Shown here one piece after another: positions 52,458 to 62,125 of a stretch of DNA of 64,000 nt. The stretch spans positions 3,906,001 through 3,970,000 of the forward strand of contig NZ_CP046401.1 of assembly GCF_009762775.1 (NCBI RefSeq), read 5' to 3'. The DNA comes from Maribellus comscasis (GTDB lineage: Bacteria; Bacteroidota; Bacteroidia; Bacteroidales; Prolixibacteraceae). The notes beneath the pieces are model-generated. The model had not been told where the DNA came from and searched no databases. It was given only the letters and a program-made list of their open reading frames with translations. Every line of letters starts with the position of its first letter. Positions within the stretch are counted from its first letter, which is position 1. The position numbers and the translations under genes were made by a program.

Positions 52458-53999
52458 ATGAAAAAAAATATTATTATCCTATTTATATCGATATCAATTT
52501 TAGGACTTCCGGGTTGTGAGAATGCATTGGATACAATCCCTACCGGATCAGTTTCTGAATTGATTTTTTGGCAGAACCAAAGTGATGCCGAATTAGCTGT
52601 TAATGCAGCGTACAGAGAACTGGACGGAAATGGAATAGCATACCTGTCAACCGCTACTGAACTTGCCATGCATGCTCCTTCCGGCCCGCAAACAATGTAT
52701 GATGTGGCTGTTGGTAATCTCGATCCTACTAATTATAGTATTCGTGACTATTGGGCACGTTATTGGGTTGGTATCAGAAAAGCAAATGATCCAATTCAGA
52801 ATATAGATAAAATTGAGACCGGTGATCCAGAAGTACTGGCAAGATTAAAAGCAGAAGCTCGGTTTCTGCGTGCTTATTATTACACTATGCTCACCACTTT
52901 ATATGGCGATGTACCGCTCGTTACTGAACCATTGGATATCACGGCTCAGGTAAGTCGCACAAGTAAATCGGAGGTAGTTGATTTTATAATTGGTGAATTG
53001 GATGCGATTACAGGTACACTTCCTGTAAGTTATTCGGGAGATGATATTGGAAGAGCCACACGAGGTGCTGCATTGGCATTGAAGGCAAGGGTAGCCTTGT
53101 ATAATGACAGATATTCCGTTGCCCGCGATGCAGCTAAAGCAGTAATGGATTTAGGTGTATATGATTTATACCCGGATTATCAGAAGCTGTTTTGGTATGA
53201 AGGCAAGAATTCAAGTGAAGTTATTTTTGATCACCAGTACGGTGTGGGTTACGGATATACAAATTATATATCCAGGTCTGCAGCTTCGCTTGGAGGAGGG
53301 TCAGGAGTTGACCCTTTAAGGGCTTATTTATTAATTCATGAATACAAGGGAACTCAAGATCCTGAAAACGAATATACAGGTCTGGATCCAAGATTTGGCT
53401 ATAATGTTTTGTATCCGGGAGCTGTTGAACCCAATGGTGCGATTTATAATTCGCTACCATCCAGTACAACACAAGATCAGTTAGCATCAACCGAATTTAC
53501 CACGAATTATGGATTTAATATTGTAAAAGGTGTAGATTGGGCAGGAGATGGAGGCAATCCAGAACAATCAACAATCAATTTTATCCTGATTCGTTATGCG
53601 GATGTATTACTTATGTATGCAGAAGCAAAGATTGAATTAAATGAGATAGATGACAGTGTTTACGATGCTATTAACGAGGTTCGTACACGCCCAACAGTTG
53701 AAATGCCAGCGATCACAACTGGTAAGTCTCAAAGTGAAATGAGGGAAATTGTCCAGAGAGAACGTAAAGTTGAATTGGCTTGGGAAGGCCTTCATTTGTT
53801 TGACATGAACCGTTGGCAGCAAGGTGAACTAAAAACTCAACAGGTTCTTGGTATCAGATACAAGAATGATGCTGGTGAATGGGTTATTGTTAATAACAAT
53901 TTGACCCGTAATTTTAGACCAGACAGAGACTATTTATGGCCAATACCACAGAACGAAATAGAAGTAAATGATAATATAGGACAAAATCCAAATTATTGA
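52458..53999 (+). CDS. SusD/RagB-family glycan-binding lipoprotein
   Basis: Lid protein of 513 residues for the SusC above; lipobox GLPG-C20. N-terminal NALDTIPTGSVSELIFWQNQSDAELAVNAAY, TPR scaffold AEARFLRAYYYTMLTTLYGDVPLV, C-terminal LIRYADVLLMYAEAKIELN, INEVRTRP, QRERKVELAWEGLHLFDMNRW and YLWPIPQNEIEVN. An alternative ATG lies three codons upstream (52449); the chosen start gives a standard lipoprotein signal. A long-stem terminator-like hairpin follows at 54010. Confidence 0.94.
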   Translation: MKKNIIILFISISILGLPGCENALDTIPTGSVSELIFWQNQSDAELAVNAAYRELDGNGIAYLSTATELAMHAPSGPQTMYDVAVGNLDPTNYSIRDYWARYWVGIRKANDPIQNIDKIETGDPEVLARLKAEARFLRAYYYTMLTTLYGDVPLVTEPLDITAQVSRTSKSEVVDFIIGELDAITGTLPVSYSGDDIGRATRGAALALKARVALYNDRYSVARDAAKAVMDLGVYDLYPDYQKLFWYEGKNSSEVIFDHQYGVGYGYTNYISRSAASLGGGSGVDPLRAYLLIHEYKGTQDPENEYTGLDPRFGYNVLYPGAVEPNGAIYNSLPSSTTQDQLASTEFTTNYGFNIVKGVDWAGDGGNPEQSTINFILIRYADVLLMYAEAKIELNEIDDSVYDAINEVRTRPTVEMPAITTGKSQSEMREIVQRERKVELAWEGLHLFDMNRWQQGELKTQQVLGIRYKNDAGEWVIVNNNLTRNFRPDRDYLWPIPQNEIEVNDNIGQNPNY

Positions 54000-54009
54000 T
54001 TATTCGAAA

Positions 54010-54049
54010 AAAATCTAATGGGGGGTGTTAAAACTCTTCATTAGATTTT
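54010..54049 (+). terminator. Long-loop intrinsic terminator after susD
   Basis: 11-bp stem AAAATCTAATG (54010-54020) / CATTAGATTTT (54039-54049) with an 18-base loop, the right arm ending in T. The rest of the intergenic region to 54350 is AT-rich with no gene and no exact TANNTTTG box; the downstream catabolic genes may start there or depend on read-through. Confidence 0.65.
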
Positions 54050-54350
54050 GAATCTGATACATATTAATAGTTGAAAGTTACTATTAATACAATATTCTCT
54101 TTTCAATCAATATTAATTACTTTGATGAATTATTACCTCAATCAATTTATAGATTCATAAGAGATAACACAGTAAATTGTTACTTAGGTTTTTTCACGCA
54201 GAACTTGTTGAATATCAGGTTGAAATAGTACAACTTTGGCATGCTTCTAATGTTCAGTATTGTGCTAAAATAAGGGTCATAGCTTAACGTTTGGAAGGAG
54301 ATTGAATCATTTGTTCATATGAACTATTATAAAAATTTAAAAAATTGAAT

Positions 54351-55685
54351 ATGAAATTTGATCGTCGGGATTTCATTACCAAAACAACACTGGGAACCAT
54401 TGGTGCGGCAAGTATTTTATCCGCTTGTTCTTCAGAAAAATCAAAAAAGGAAGAAATTCAGTTACCCGAGTTACTGGATCAGGCTCCGGATGGAAAAGTA
54501 CTAAAAGCAGGACTAATAGGCTGTGGAGGCCGGGGAACAGGCGCTGCAATCAATTTTCTGGATGCCGGACCAAATCTCCAAATTACTGCTTTGGGTGACG
54601 TTTTTCAGGATAGAATAGACAGTTGTCGGGAAAAATTAAAAACTGAAAAAGGAGTTGAGATTGCCGATGAAAACTGTTTTTTGGGTTTTGACAGTTACGA
54701 AAAAGTAATTGATTCGGGTGTAGACCTTGTGCTTTTATGCACTCCTCCGCATTTTCGCCCTGCCCATGTGGAAGCCGCTGTAAATGCACGGAAGCACATT
54801 TTTATGGAAAAGCCAATAGCTGTCGATCCGGTAGGAGCCCGCTCTGTAATGGCGTCGGCAAAAAAAGCTGAGGCCATTGGTTTAAGTATGGTAAGCGGCA
54901 CTGTTCGCAGGGTACAGAAAGATTATATGGAAACACAACGGCGCGTGGCAAATGGTGAAATAGGTGAAATTACAGGGGCAAATATTATCAGAAATGGTGG
55001 TGCATTGTGGTACCGCAACCGTCAACCCGAATGGAGCGACATGGAATATATGATACGTAACTGGGTAAATTTCTGCTGGCTTTCCGGCGACCATATTACC
55101 GAACAATTTATACATGAAATTGATGTAATGAACTGGCATGTTGATAAAATTCCGGTAAAAGCGATCGGTTGGGGTGGCCGGCAACGTAGAGTAACAGGCG
55201 ATCAGTACGACTTTTTCAGCATTGAATATGTTTACGATAACGGGATGCGCACCCACTGCGCAGCGCGCCAGATTAACGGATGCACAAACCAAAAAGTACA
55301 GCAAATAAACGGAACAAACGGATATGCCGATGCTGCCGGAATAATTTACGACTTAGAAGGTAATGAAATATGGAAATATCCCCATCCGGAAGAGGACGAC
55401 ACAAATTCAAAATGGAAAGTGACAAATCCGTTTGTGCAGGAACATATTAATCTTGTTGCTTCTATCCGGGCAGGAAAGCCAATTAGTGATGCCGAAGCAC
55501 AGATAAACTCAACACTTATTACAATAATGGGCAGAATTTCGGCATACACAGGTAAAGATGTAAGCTGGGAGGAAATGCTAAATTCTGATTTATACCTTGG
55601 ACCTAAAACTTATGTTCTTGGCCCGGTGCCTGAAATAAAGGAAGAAATTCCGGTGGCAGGTGCACCTGCTCCGGGGAGTTTGTGA
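54351..55685 (+). CDS. Exported Gfo/Idh/MocA-family oxidoreductase (candidate glycoside 3-oxidoreductase)
   Basis: Protein of 444 residues with a twin-arginine signal DRRDFITKTTLGTIGAAS followed by a lipobox-like LSA-C, so probably a Tat-exported lipoprotein. Rossmann motif GLIGCGGRGTGAA (near 55-67), E153-K-P155 in MEKPIAVDP, and the substrate segment GDHITEQFIHEIDVMNWH. Close relative of the gene at 59802. In Bacteroides, exported Gfo/Idh/MocA enzymes oxidise position 3 of glycosides, which lets partner lyases or hydratases cleave the bond. The neighbouring DUF1080 and TIM-barrel genes fit that scheme. GH109-type glycosidase is the alternative. An in-frame TTG lies two codons upstream of the chosen ATG. 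Confidence 0.88.
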   Translation: MKFDRRDFITKTTLGTIGAASILSACSSEKSKKEEIQLPELLDQAPDGKVLKAGLIGCGGRGTGAAINFLDAGPNLQITALGDVFQDRIDSCREKLKTEKGVEIADENCFLGFDSYEKVIDSGVDLVLLCTPPHFRPAHVEAAVNARKHIFMEKPIAVDPVGARSVMASAKKAEAIGLSMVSGTVRRVQKDYMETQRRVANGEIGEITGANIIRNGGALWYRNRQPEWSDMEYMIRNWVNFCWLSGDHITEQFIHEIDVMNWHVDKIPVKAIGWGGRQRRVTGDQYDFFSIEYVYDNGMRTHCAARQINGCTNQKVQQINGTNGYADAAGIIYDLEGNEIWKYPHPEEDDTNSKWKVTNPFVQEHINLVASIRAGKPISDAEAQINSTLITIMGRISAYTGKDVSWEEMLNSDLYLGPKTYVLGPVPEIKEEIPVAGAPAPGSL

Positions 55686-55852
55686 AATATTTTTTAAAGA
55701 GTTTTCCCGGTAGCTGAGAATTGATGTAGAACACAGGTTCGACCGGTTTAAAAAGAGAAGTTCTTTGCGAAATGCGGTTATCGATTTTTTGCAAAAGTTA
55801 AACCGGTTATTTTTTATCTAATAAACTACTTAATCTTCTTAAAACTGATAAT

Positions 55853-56725
55853 ATGAAATTTATTCTAGTACTTTTTTTTATTGTGTTTACAACACTGTTT
55901 ACCACGGCTCAAAACGAAAAACTGAATATTGTAGTAATAGGTGCTCACCCTGATGATGCAGATCTTAAAGCAGGAGGTACAGCTATTAAATTTGTCGGGC
56001 TTGGGCACAATGTATTGTTCGTTTCACTTACGAATGGTGACGCCGGACATTATAAAACAGGAGGTGGCGCTTTGGCAAAAATACGAATTGCAGAAGCAAA
56101 AGAAGCCGGCAAAAGATTTGGCGTAACCTACAAAGTTCTCGATAATCATGATGGAGAGCTGATGCCCGATTTGCATGTTCGTTTGCAACTTATCCGGTTA
56201 ATAAGGGAGTGGAATGCTGATGTGGTCATTGGCCCACGCCCGAATGACTATCACCCTGATCACCGAAATGCTTCAATATTAGTACAGGATGCAGCATATA
56301 TGGTTATTGTACCGAATGTGGCACCGGACACTCCTCCTCTAAAGAAAAATCCGGTATTTCTTTATGCCGAGGACAGGTTTCAAAAACCCTATCCTTTTCG
56401 CCCCGATATTGCGGTGGATATTTCAGATGTTGTTGATCAGAAAGTATATGCTGTAGCTGCTCATAAATCGCAGTTTTTTGAATGGTTGCCCTGGGTTGAC
56501 GGCTCTTTGGATTCTGTCCCGCCAACAGAAGAGGGGAAATTGGAATGGCTTAAAAATCTTCGGGTACACCAGGTTAAGCCATCTGTTAAACAATCATTGA
56601 TAAAATGGTACGGAGAAGAGAAAGGAAATAAAGCAGAAGTTGCCGAAGCTTTTGAAATATGCGAATATGGCAAACAACCCAATAAAGAAGATATTTATCG
56701 GCTGTTTCCCATGTTGAAGGAATAA
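55853..56725 (+). CDS. Exported PIG-L/LmbE-family deacetylase
   Basis: Zinc-dependent N-deacetylase of 290 residues, signal peptide ending FTTA-Q20. The zinc motif is A31-H-P-D-D35 in VVIGAHPDDADLKAGG, and the second metal/catalytic segment is NDYHPDH (H134, H137). Family members deacetylate GlcNAc-inositol, GlcNAc-malate, diacetylchitobiose or similar N-acetylglucosaminides. In this operon it suggests that the glycan contains N-acetylated amino sugars. Lies 167 bases after the oxidoreductase and 63 bases before a DUF1080 gene. Confidence 0.9.
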   Translation: MKFILVLFFIVFTTLFTTAQNEKLNIVVIGAHPDDADLKAGGTAIKFVGLGHNVLFVSLTNGDAGHYKTGGGALAKIRIAEAKEAGKRFGVTYKVLDNHDGELMPDLHVRLQLIRLIREWNADVVIGPRPNDYHPDHRNASILVQDAAYMVIVPNVAPDTPPLKKNPVFLYAEDRFQKPYPFRPDIAVDISDVVDQKVYAVAAHKSQFFEWLPWVDGSLDSVPPTEEGKLEWLKNLRVHQVKPSVKQSLIKWYGEEKGNKAEVAEAFEICEYGKQPNKEDIYRLFPMLKE

Positions 56726-56788
56726 TGCAAGGTGTTTAACCCAACAGAGATAAAAGTAAAGAAAAGATTAATTATAACATTTAAAATT

Positions 56789-57508
56789 ATGGCTCTAAAA
56801 AAAGAATTTGTTTTGGTATGTCTGATTATTTCAGCATTTCTGTTAGAATCAGGTGTTTTAAAAGCTCAGGTTCAGGTGGCCACATTTGGAAAGAATATTA
56901 ATTATGAAGATGTTCTTTCAGCAAAATTAAAAAAGGCAGAGCCTGTAAAATGGGTTCAGGTGAATACCAACGCCGATACATGGAAAGTTGACGGGAAAAT
57001 TTTGAAATGTACAGGGCTCCCCATCGGCGTAATTCGCAGTGAAAAGCAGTACGAAAATTTTATTATGCACATCGAATGGAGTCATCAGGAGGCAGGAGGT
57101 AATTCCGGGACATTTGTGTGGAGCAAAGCTCAACCTGGCGAAAATCGTCTTCCTGATGGCGTTGAGGTACAGATGCTGGATTTGGAATGGGTAAAATTAA
57201 ATACCCGCGATGGTAAGGAACCACCTGTTGCATATGTTCATGGCGAATTGTTTGGTGTTGGCGGCGTAGAGATAACCCCTGAAAATCCGAGAGGTAAGCG
57301 CAGTAAATCAAAAGAAAACCGGGTACTGGGGAAAAAGAAATGGAATACCTACGATGTTGTTTGTGTTGATGGCAATATAAAACTTTCTGTTAACGGTAAG
57401 TTTGTAAATGGTATTACCAATTCATCGCAGAAAAGAGGTTACATATGTTTGGAAGCAGAAGGAGCAGAAATTCATTTCAGGAACATTCAAATTATTGAAT
57501 TAGATTGA
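56789..57508 (+). CDS. Secreted DUF1080 (3-keto-disaccharide hydrolase-like) protein
   Basis: Protein of 239 residues with a signal peptide (ends GVLKAQ, about 27) and one DUF1080 (PF06439) beta-jelly-roll domain (about 45-237). Landmarks: [75 protein letters not shown] and [19 protein letters not shown]1080 proteins act on 3-keto-glycosides or their elimination products in Bacteroides. A GTG-started extension of 19 codons upstream is open but would hide the signal peptide. Paired with the oxidoreductases and TIM-barrel proteins around it. Confidence 0.87.
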   Translation: MALKKEFVLVCLIISAFLLESGVLKAQVQVATFGKNINYEDVLSAKLKKAEPVKWVQVNTNADTWKVDGKILKCTGLPIGVIRSEKQYENFIMHIEWSHQEAGGNSGTFVWSKAQPGENRLPDGVEVQMLDLEWVKLNTRDGKEPPVAYVHGELFGVGGVEITPENPRGKRSKSKENRVLGKKKWNTYDVVCVDGNIKLSVNGKFVNGITNSSQKRGYICLEAEGAEIHFRNIQIIELD

Positions 57509-57557
57509 TTTACACAGATAAAGCGGAAATTTATTTTAACAGTTAAAAACAAAAAAA

Positions 57558-58430
57558 ATGAACGAATACCGTATCAATCGTCGTAATTTTCTTCAAAAGA
57601 CAGCTATTCTTGGAGCAACCAGTATGTTAACTCCGGGATTTATATCCGGATTGAAAGCAAACCCTACACCAAGAATGGTAACAAATGATATATCTATTGC
57701 TCAGTGGTCATTGGTCGATGAAATCAGAAAAGGAAAGTGGAAAACACTTGATTTTCCCAAAATAGCGCGGGAAGATTTTGACATCAATGGTATTGAATTC
57801 GTCAATACTTTATTTGAGGTTCCAACATTACACTATTTAAAAACACTGAAACAGAATGCCAAAGACTATGGCATCTCCATGGTGCTGATAATGGTTGACG
57901 ACGAAGGGGAGACCTGCACTCCATCAAAAGAAGAGAGAAAGCAAACCGTAATAAATCATCAGAAATGGATTGATATTGCCAATTATCTGGGATGTCATGC
58001 AATTCGCACAAACTGTCGTGGACCTGAGAATGCTCCCAAAGATGAAGCCTTAAAATGGGCAACAGAAACATATAATATGATGCTTGAGTATGCGGTGCCG
58101 GCTAATGTTAGTATTTTGATTGAAAATCACGGAAGGCTTTCCAACGATGCTGACTGGATGGAGGCTTTGATGAAACAAGTCAACCACCTCTATTTTGGTT
58201 CTTATCCGGATTGGAGAGAACCTGGCCCTGAGTTTGACAACGTAAACTTTCTGCGTAAAATGTTGCCATACGCAGGTGGTAATTCCTATCGTAACCAACC
58301 GACAGAAGAATTAACGGCGCAAATGATTAAAATGTGTAAAGATGCAGGTTATCGGGGATGGTATGGGATTGAGTCAAGCGGACGCGAAGCAATTCATCAA
58401 GGTAAAGCATTGTTAAAAAAGTATTTGTGA
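57558..58430 (+). CDS. Exported sugar phosphate isomerase/epimerase-like TIM-barrel protein
   Basis: Protein of 290 residues of the xylose isomerase-like (AP endonuclease 2) superfamily. The N-terminus NRRNFLQKTAILGATSMLTPG is a twin-arginine-type signal, pointing to export, which a true sugar-phosphate isomerase would not need. Barrel landmarks: IEFVNTLFEVP, HAIRTNCRGP, VSILIENHGRLSNDADWMEALM, LYFGSYPDW and YRGWYGIESSG with the metal-binding Glu residues. In the 3-keto pathway of Bacteroides such proteins act as lyases on 3-keto-glycosides. The gene sits between two DUF1080 genes. Role inferred from family and context. Confidence 0.87.
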   Translation: MNEYRINRRNFLQKTAILGATSMLTPGFISGLKANPTPRMVTNDISIAQWSLVDEIRKGKWKTLDFPKIAREDFDINGIEFVNTLFEVPTLHYLKTLKQNAKDYGISMVLIMVDDEGETCTPSKEERKQTVINHQKWIDIANYLGCHAIRTNCRGPENAPKDEALKWATETYNMMLEYAVPANVSILIENHGRLSNDADWMEALMKQVNHLYFGSYPDWREPGPEFDNVNFLRKMLPYAGGNSYRNQPTEELTAQMIKMCKDAGYRGWYGIESSGREAIHQGKALLKKYL

Positions 58431-58498
58431 AAAGTGTTGACGGAGTATAAAAATCAGGGAAGAACGATAAATTTCAATATTTCTAATAGTAAAAAGTA

Positions 58499-59755
58499 AT
58501 GAATTATAAATTATTTTATCTGTTACTAAGCGTAATTTTCATCTCGTCATGCGTACAAAAGAGCAATACGCTTTCGGAAAAAGAAAAAGAAGAAGGGTGG
58601 AAATTACTTTTCGACGGACGATCGCTGGATAATTGGAAAATGTATAATGGCGGTTCAGTATCCGGATGGATGGTTGAAGATGGATGTCTTGTCGCTCAGG
58701 GAAAAGGCGGCGACATTGGTGGTGACATTATCACGAAAGAACAATACGACAATTTTGAAATCTCCGTGGATTGGAAATCCGGCAAAGGAGGAAACAGCGG
58801 CTTAATGTATCATGTATTGGAAGGCGAAAATCTAAATGCGCCTTATCTAACCGGCCCCGAATATCAGTTTATCGATGAAGAAGGTTTTGACGGAAAGCTG
58901 GAGGAGTGGCAGAAGACCGGATGTGACTATGCTATGCATCTCCCGGATCTAAATAAAAAGAAGGCAAACCCGGCAGGGAAATGGAACAACAGCAAAATTG
59001 TTTTTGATAACGGACATGTGGAACATTGGCTGAATGGGGAAAAAATACTGGAATTTGAAGCCTGGACGCCTGACTGGTACAAACGTAGGGATAGCGGAAA
59101 ATGGGAAAATATGCCTGAATATGGTTTGTCACCAACAGGACATATCTGTCTGCAAGACCACGGGGCTACGTTTTGGTTCAAAAATATTAAAATAAGGCCT
59201 TTACCTAAAGCTGAGAAGGAACCTGTCAGCCTTTTCAATGGGAAAGATCTTACCGGTTGGAAGATATTTGGAACAGAAAAGTGGTGGGTTGAAGACGGGC
59301 TGCTGATTTGTGAAAGTGGTCCGGATAAGAAATATGGTTATCTGGGAACCGAAAGATATTATAAAGACTTTGATTTAACGCTTGAATTTAAGCAGTAAGC
59401 CGATGGGAACAGCGGTGTTTTTATCCGGTCTGTAATTGAAGGTACCAAAATAGCCGGTTGGCAGGTTGAAGTAGCTCCCAAAAATCATGATACCGGAGGG
59501 ATTTATGAATCATATGGAAGAGGCTGGCTGGTGCAAATTCCCGATGAAATGGAAAATATTCTCAAAGAGAACGAATGGAATACGATGAGAATTAAAGTAG
59601 TAGGCGACGAAATTACAACATGGCTGAACAGTGTACAGATGGTGAACCTGAAAGATAAAAAGATTGGTGAAGCTGTTGGGCGAGTAGCATTGCAAATTCA
59701 CTCCGGAGGAGGGATAAAAATATTATGGAGAAATCTCAAATTAAAAGAATTGTAA
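58499..59755 (+). pseudogene. Double-DUF1080 lipoprotein gene interrupted by an in-frame stop
   Basis: Reading frame for 418 residues with a lipoprotein signal (lipobox ISS-C18) and two DUF1080 domains. The first (about 30-235) is complete: WKLLFDGRSLDNWKMYN, GKGGNSGLMYHV, GPEYQFIDEEG, HICLQDHGATFWFKNIKI. The second (about 240-418) starts SLFNGKDLTGWKIFG, but the codon after LEFKQ is TAA at 59396-59398. The frame then goes on without any shift: ADGNSGVFIRS, WQVEVAP, and the ending LQIHSGGGIKILWRNLKLKEL. Only one base change is needed to restore it. It may be a recent nonsense mutation, a sequencing error, or read-through. The truncated product would still hold one full domain. Confidence 0.8.
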
Positions 59756-59801
59756 AATATACGATCAAGGCATTTTTAATAAAAATAAAATTCTAAATAT
59801 T

Positions 59802-61106
59802 ATGGACTTATCAAGAAGACAATTTACGAAGATTGCCGGACTGGCAACAGTAGGAACAGTTATTTCATCCAACTCCGTTTGGGCTGCCAACAGTGATACA
59901 TTGAAAGTTGGGCTTATTGGCTGCGGCGGTCGCGGGACAGGTGCTGCAGAGCAGGCTTTGAGTGCCGACCCGAATGTGGTGCTTTACGCAATGGCTGATG
60001 CTTTTTCTGATCATTTGGAAGAATCATATACTTCATTGAAGCAAAAATTTGGAGAAAAAGTACAGGTTGCAGCGAATAAAAAGTTTGTGGGATTAGATGC
60101 GTTCCAAAAACTTATTGATTCGGATGTTGACGTGGTTCTGTTGGCTACACCACCTGCTTTCAGACCGGAACATTTGGAAGCGGCGATAAATGCAGATAAA
60201 CATATTTTTTGCGAAAAACCATTTGCTGTTGATGCTCCGGGTTTACGCCGGGTAATGATGGCAGCAAAAAAAGCAAAGGACAAACAGCTTTCCCTTGTTT
60301 CAGGGTTTTGCTGGAGATACCATATCCCAAAACGCGAGACATTTAGCCGTGTTTTAGACGGGCAGATAGGAGAAGTTGTTGCGGCTGAAGCCACATATAA
60401 CACCGGTGAGTTGTGGTATAAAGAACGTCAGAAAGGTTGGTCGGATATGGAATACCAGTTACGCAACTGGCTTTACTACAACTGGCTGTCGGGCGATCAT
60501 ATTATCGAACAGGCCATACACAGTATTGATATGCTTTCGTGGGCGATGGGAGATGAGGCTCCTGTAAAAGTAAGTGGCACAGGCGGACGCCAAAAACGTA
60601 CAGACAAAAAGTACGGCAATGTTTATGACCACTTTGGAATAACTTATGAATATTCAAATGGAACCAAAGCCTATGTTTTTTGTCGTCAGCAAACCGGAAC
60701 TACGCCGTCGTATGCTGTTGAACTTACGGGTTTGGATGGTAAATGCCTTGTGGATTGCAGAACAGGATTACATGAAATAAAAGGAAAAAATCCCTGGAAA
60801 TACGACGACGATACTAAATTTACAGATGAAAACGCTTATAAAAAGTCGAAAGTAAAAAATATGTATCAACAGGAACACGACGAATTGTTCGCTTCAATCA
60901 GAAGTGGAAAGCCTATGAATGACGGGGAATGGATGACCCGCTCCAATTTGCTGGCTATGGCTGGTCGAATGGCTGCTTACTCAGGAGAAACCATTTCATA
61001 CGAACAGGCACTCTCGTCAATGGAAGTATTATTCCCGGGAGATATCTCGTGGAAAACCAAATACGACATTCCGATTGCTGTTCCGGGAATTAAAAAATTT
61101 AAATAG
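59802..61106 (+). CDS. Tat-exported Gfo/Idh/MocA-family oxidoreductase (candidate glycoside 3-oxidoreductase)
   Basis: Paralogue of the protein at 54351, 434 residues. Signal SRRQFTKIAGLATVGTV with cleavage near VWA-A (twin-arginine). Rossmann motif GLIGCGGRGTGAAEQ (about 38-52), E138-K-P140 in FCEKPFAVDAPG, substrate-domain segment GDHIIEQAIHSIDMLSWAMG. It probably oxidises or reduces sugars at C3 in the periplasm together with the DUF1080 and TIM-barrel proteins. Having two oxidoreductases in one locus fits a pathway with separate oxidation and final reduction steps, or two different substrates; which of these cannot be told. Starts 47 bases after the interrupted DUF1080 gene. Confidence 0.88.
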   Translation: MDLSRRQFTKIAGLATVGTVISSNSVWAANSDTLKVGLIGCGGRGTGAAEQALSADPNVVLYAMADAFSDHLEESYTSLKQKFGEKVQVAANKKFVGLDAFQKLIDSDVDVVLLATPPAFRPEHLEAAINADKHIFCEKPFAVDAPGLRRVMMAAKKAKDKQLSLVSGFCWRYHIPKRETFSRVLDGQIGEVVAAEATYNTGELWYKERQKGWSDMEYQLRNWLYYNWLSGDHIIEQAIHSIDMLSWAMGDEAPVKVSGTGGRQKRTDKKYGNVYDHFGITYEYSNGTKAYVFCRQQTGTTPSYAVELTGLDGKCLVDCRTGLHEIKGKNPWKYDDDTKFTDENAYKKSKVKNMYQQEHDELFASIRSGKPMNDGEWMTRSNLLAMAGRMAAYSGETISYEQALSSMEVLFPGDISWKTKYDIPIAVPGIKKFK

Positions 61107-61113
61107 AAGGACC

Positions 61114-62028
61114 ATGAACAGGAAAAATTTTATTAAATCGACAGCGCTTTTGGCGGGAGCAGCGACAATACTTCCCTCCACACTGTCGGCAAGCGTATCT
61201 CAGATAGAGGGTGCAGGAAAAGTTACCCTGAAAAAAAGTCTTGGCTTTGGTATGATAAAAGAGGAGTTGTCTCTGACTGATAAATTCAAATTGGTAAAAG
61301 ATTTGGGTTTTGATGGGGTGGAGTTGAACAGTCCGATTGATTTGGACAAATCCGAAGTGCTGGAAGCCAAAGAAAAGTCAGGTATTGAACTTCCAAGTGT
61401 GGTGAACAAAGATCATTGGAAAAAACCTCTTTCTGATCCCAATCCCGAGGTGCGAAAGCAGTGTATCGAGTCTGTTGCCCAGTCATTACAGGATGTAAAA
61501 GACCTTGGTGGCGATACTGTTTTAGTAGTACCTGGTGTTGTAAACGAAGAAGTGGATTATGAACAGGCTTATAATACAGCACTTGGTTCCATTCGGGAAT
61601 TAATCCCTTATGCAGAGAAAACGGGGATGCAAATTGCGCTGGAGAACGTATGGAATAATTTTTTATTAAGCCCGGTTGAAGCTAAACGGTTTGTGGATGA
61701 AATCAACCATCCCTTAGTGGGCTGGTATTTTGATATTGGTAACATTATGCGCTACGGTTGGCCTGAACAATGGATTAAGACACTTAATTCGCGTATTATG
61801 AAACTCCACATCAAAGAATACAGTCGCGAGTTGATGAATACGAAAGGGCTGTGGGAAGGTTTCAAGGTTAACCTGTTGGATGGAGATAATAACTGGCCGG
61901 TCGTAATGAAAGCAGTGAGTGAAATCAATCACCAGGGAGGCTGGTTAACAGCTGAAGTGAGTGGTGGAGACAGAACGCGTCTGAAAGATATATCAGAAAG
62001 AATGGATAAAATTCTCGGATATTTGTAG
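61114..62028 (+). CDS. Exported sugar phosphate isomerase/epimerase-like TIM-barrel protein
   Basis: Second protein of this superfamily in the locus, 304 residues. The N-terminus NRKNFIKSTALLAGAATILPSTLSA is a signal peptide (RK instead of RR). Barrel landmarks: KLVKDLGFDGVELNSPI, GGDTVLVVPGVV, MQIALENVWNNFLLSP, GWYFDIGNIMRYGWPEQWI, MKLHIKEYSRE and WLTAEVSGGDR, with conserved metal ligands (E, D, H, E). It starts 7 bases after the oxidoreductase stop, so the two are cotranscribed. Likely isomerase, epimerase or 3-keto-glycoside lyase; only distantly like the protein at 57558, so a different step is probable. Confidence 0.88.
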   Translation: MNRKNFIKSTALLAGAATILPSTLSASVSQIEGAGKVTLKKSLGFGMIKEELSLTDKFKLVKDLGFDGVELNSPIDLDKSEVLEAKEKSGIELPSVVNKDHWKKPLSDPNPEVRKQCIESVAQSLQDVKDLGGDTVLVVPGVVNEEVDYEQAYNTALGSIRELIPYAEKTGMQIALENVWNNFLLSPVEAKRFVDEINHPLVGWYFDIGNIMRYGWPEQWIKTLNSRIMKLHIKEYSRELMNTKGLWEGFKVNLLDGDNNWPVVMKAVSEINHQGGWLTAEVSGGDRTRLKDISERMDKILGYL

Positions 62029-62058
62029 TTTTAGTTTAGTTAAACAGTGTGAGTGCAA

Positions 62059-62090
62059 ATGCCAGGGGGTGAAACCCTTGGTATTTTTAT
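62059..62090 (+). terminator. Intrinsic terminator or attenuator within the catabolic series
   Basis: Ten-pair stem (62059-62068 / 62075-62084, two wobbles) around GTGAAA, followed by TTTTATTTAATTTTTT. It lies between the TIM-barrel gene and the membrane acetyltransferase, so the last two genes may be a separate or reduced transcription unit. Confidence 0.75.
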
Positions 62091-62125
62091 TTAATTTTTT
62101 ACTATTAAATGGTAGATGTTAATTT

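Noticed and set aside
56732..56788. GTG-started extension of the DUF1080 protein
   Set aside because: It adds a charged segment before a clear signal peptide that begins at the ATG at 56789.
59531..59755. Separate small gene after the interrupted DUF1080 gene
   Set aside because: It is in the same frame as the upstream gene and encodes the end of its second DUF1080 domain; no start signal of its own.
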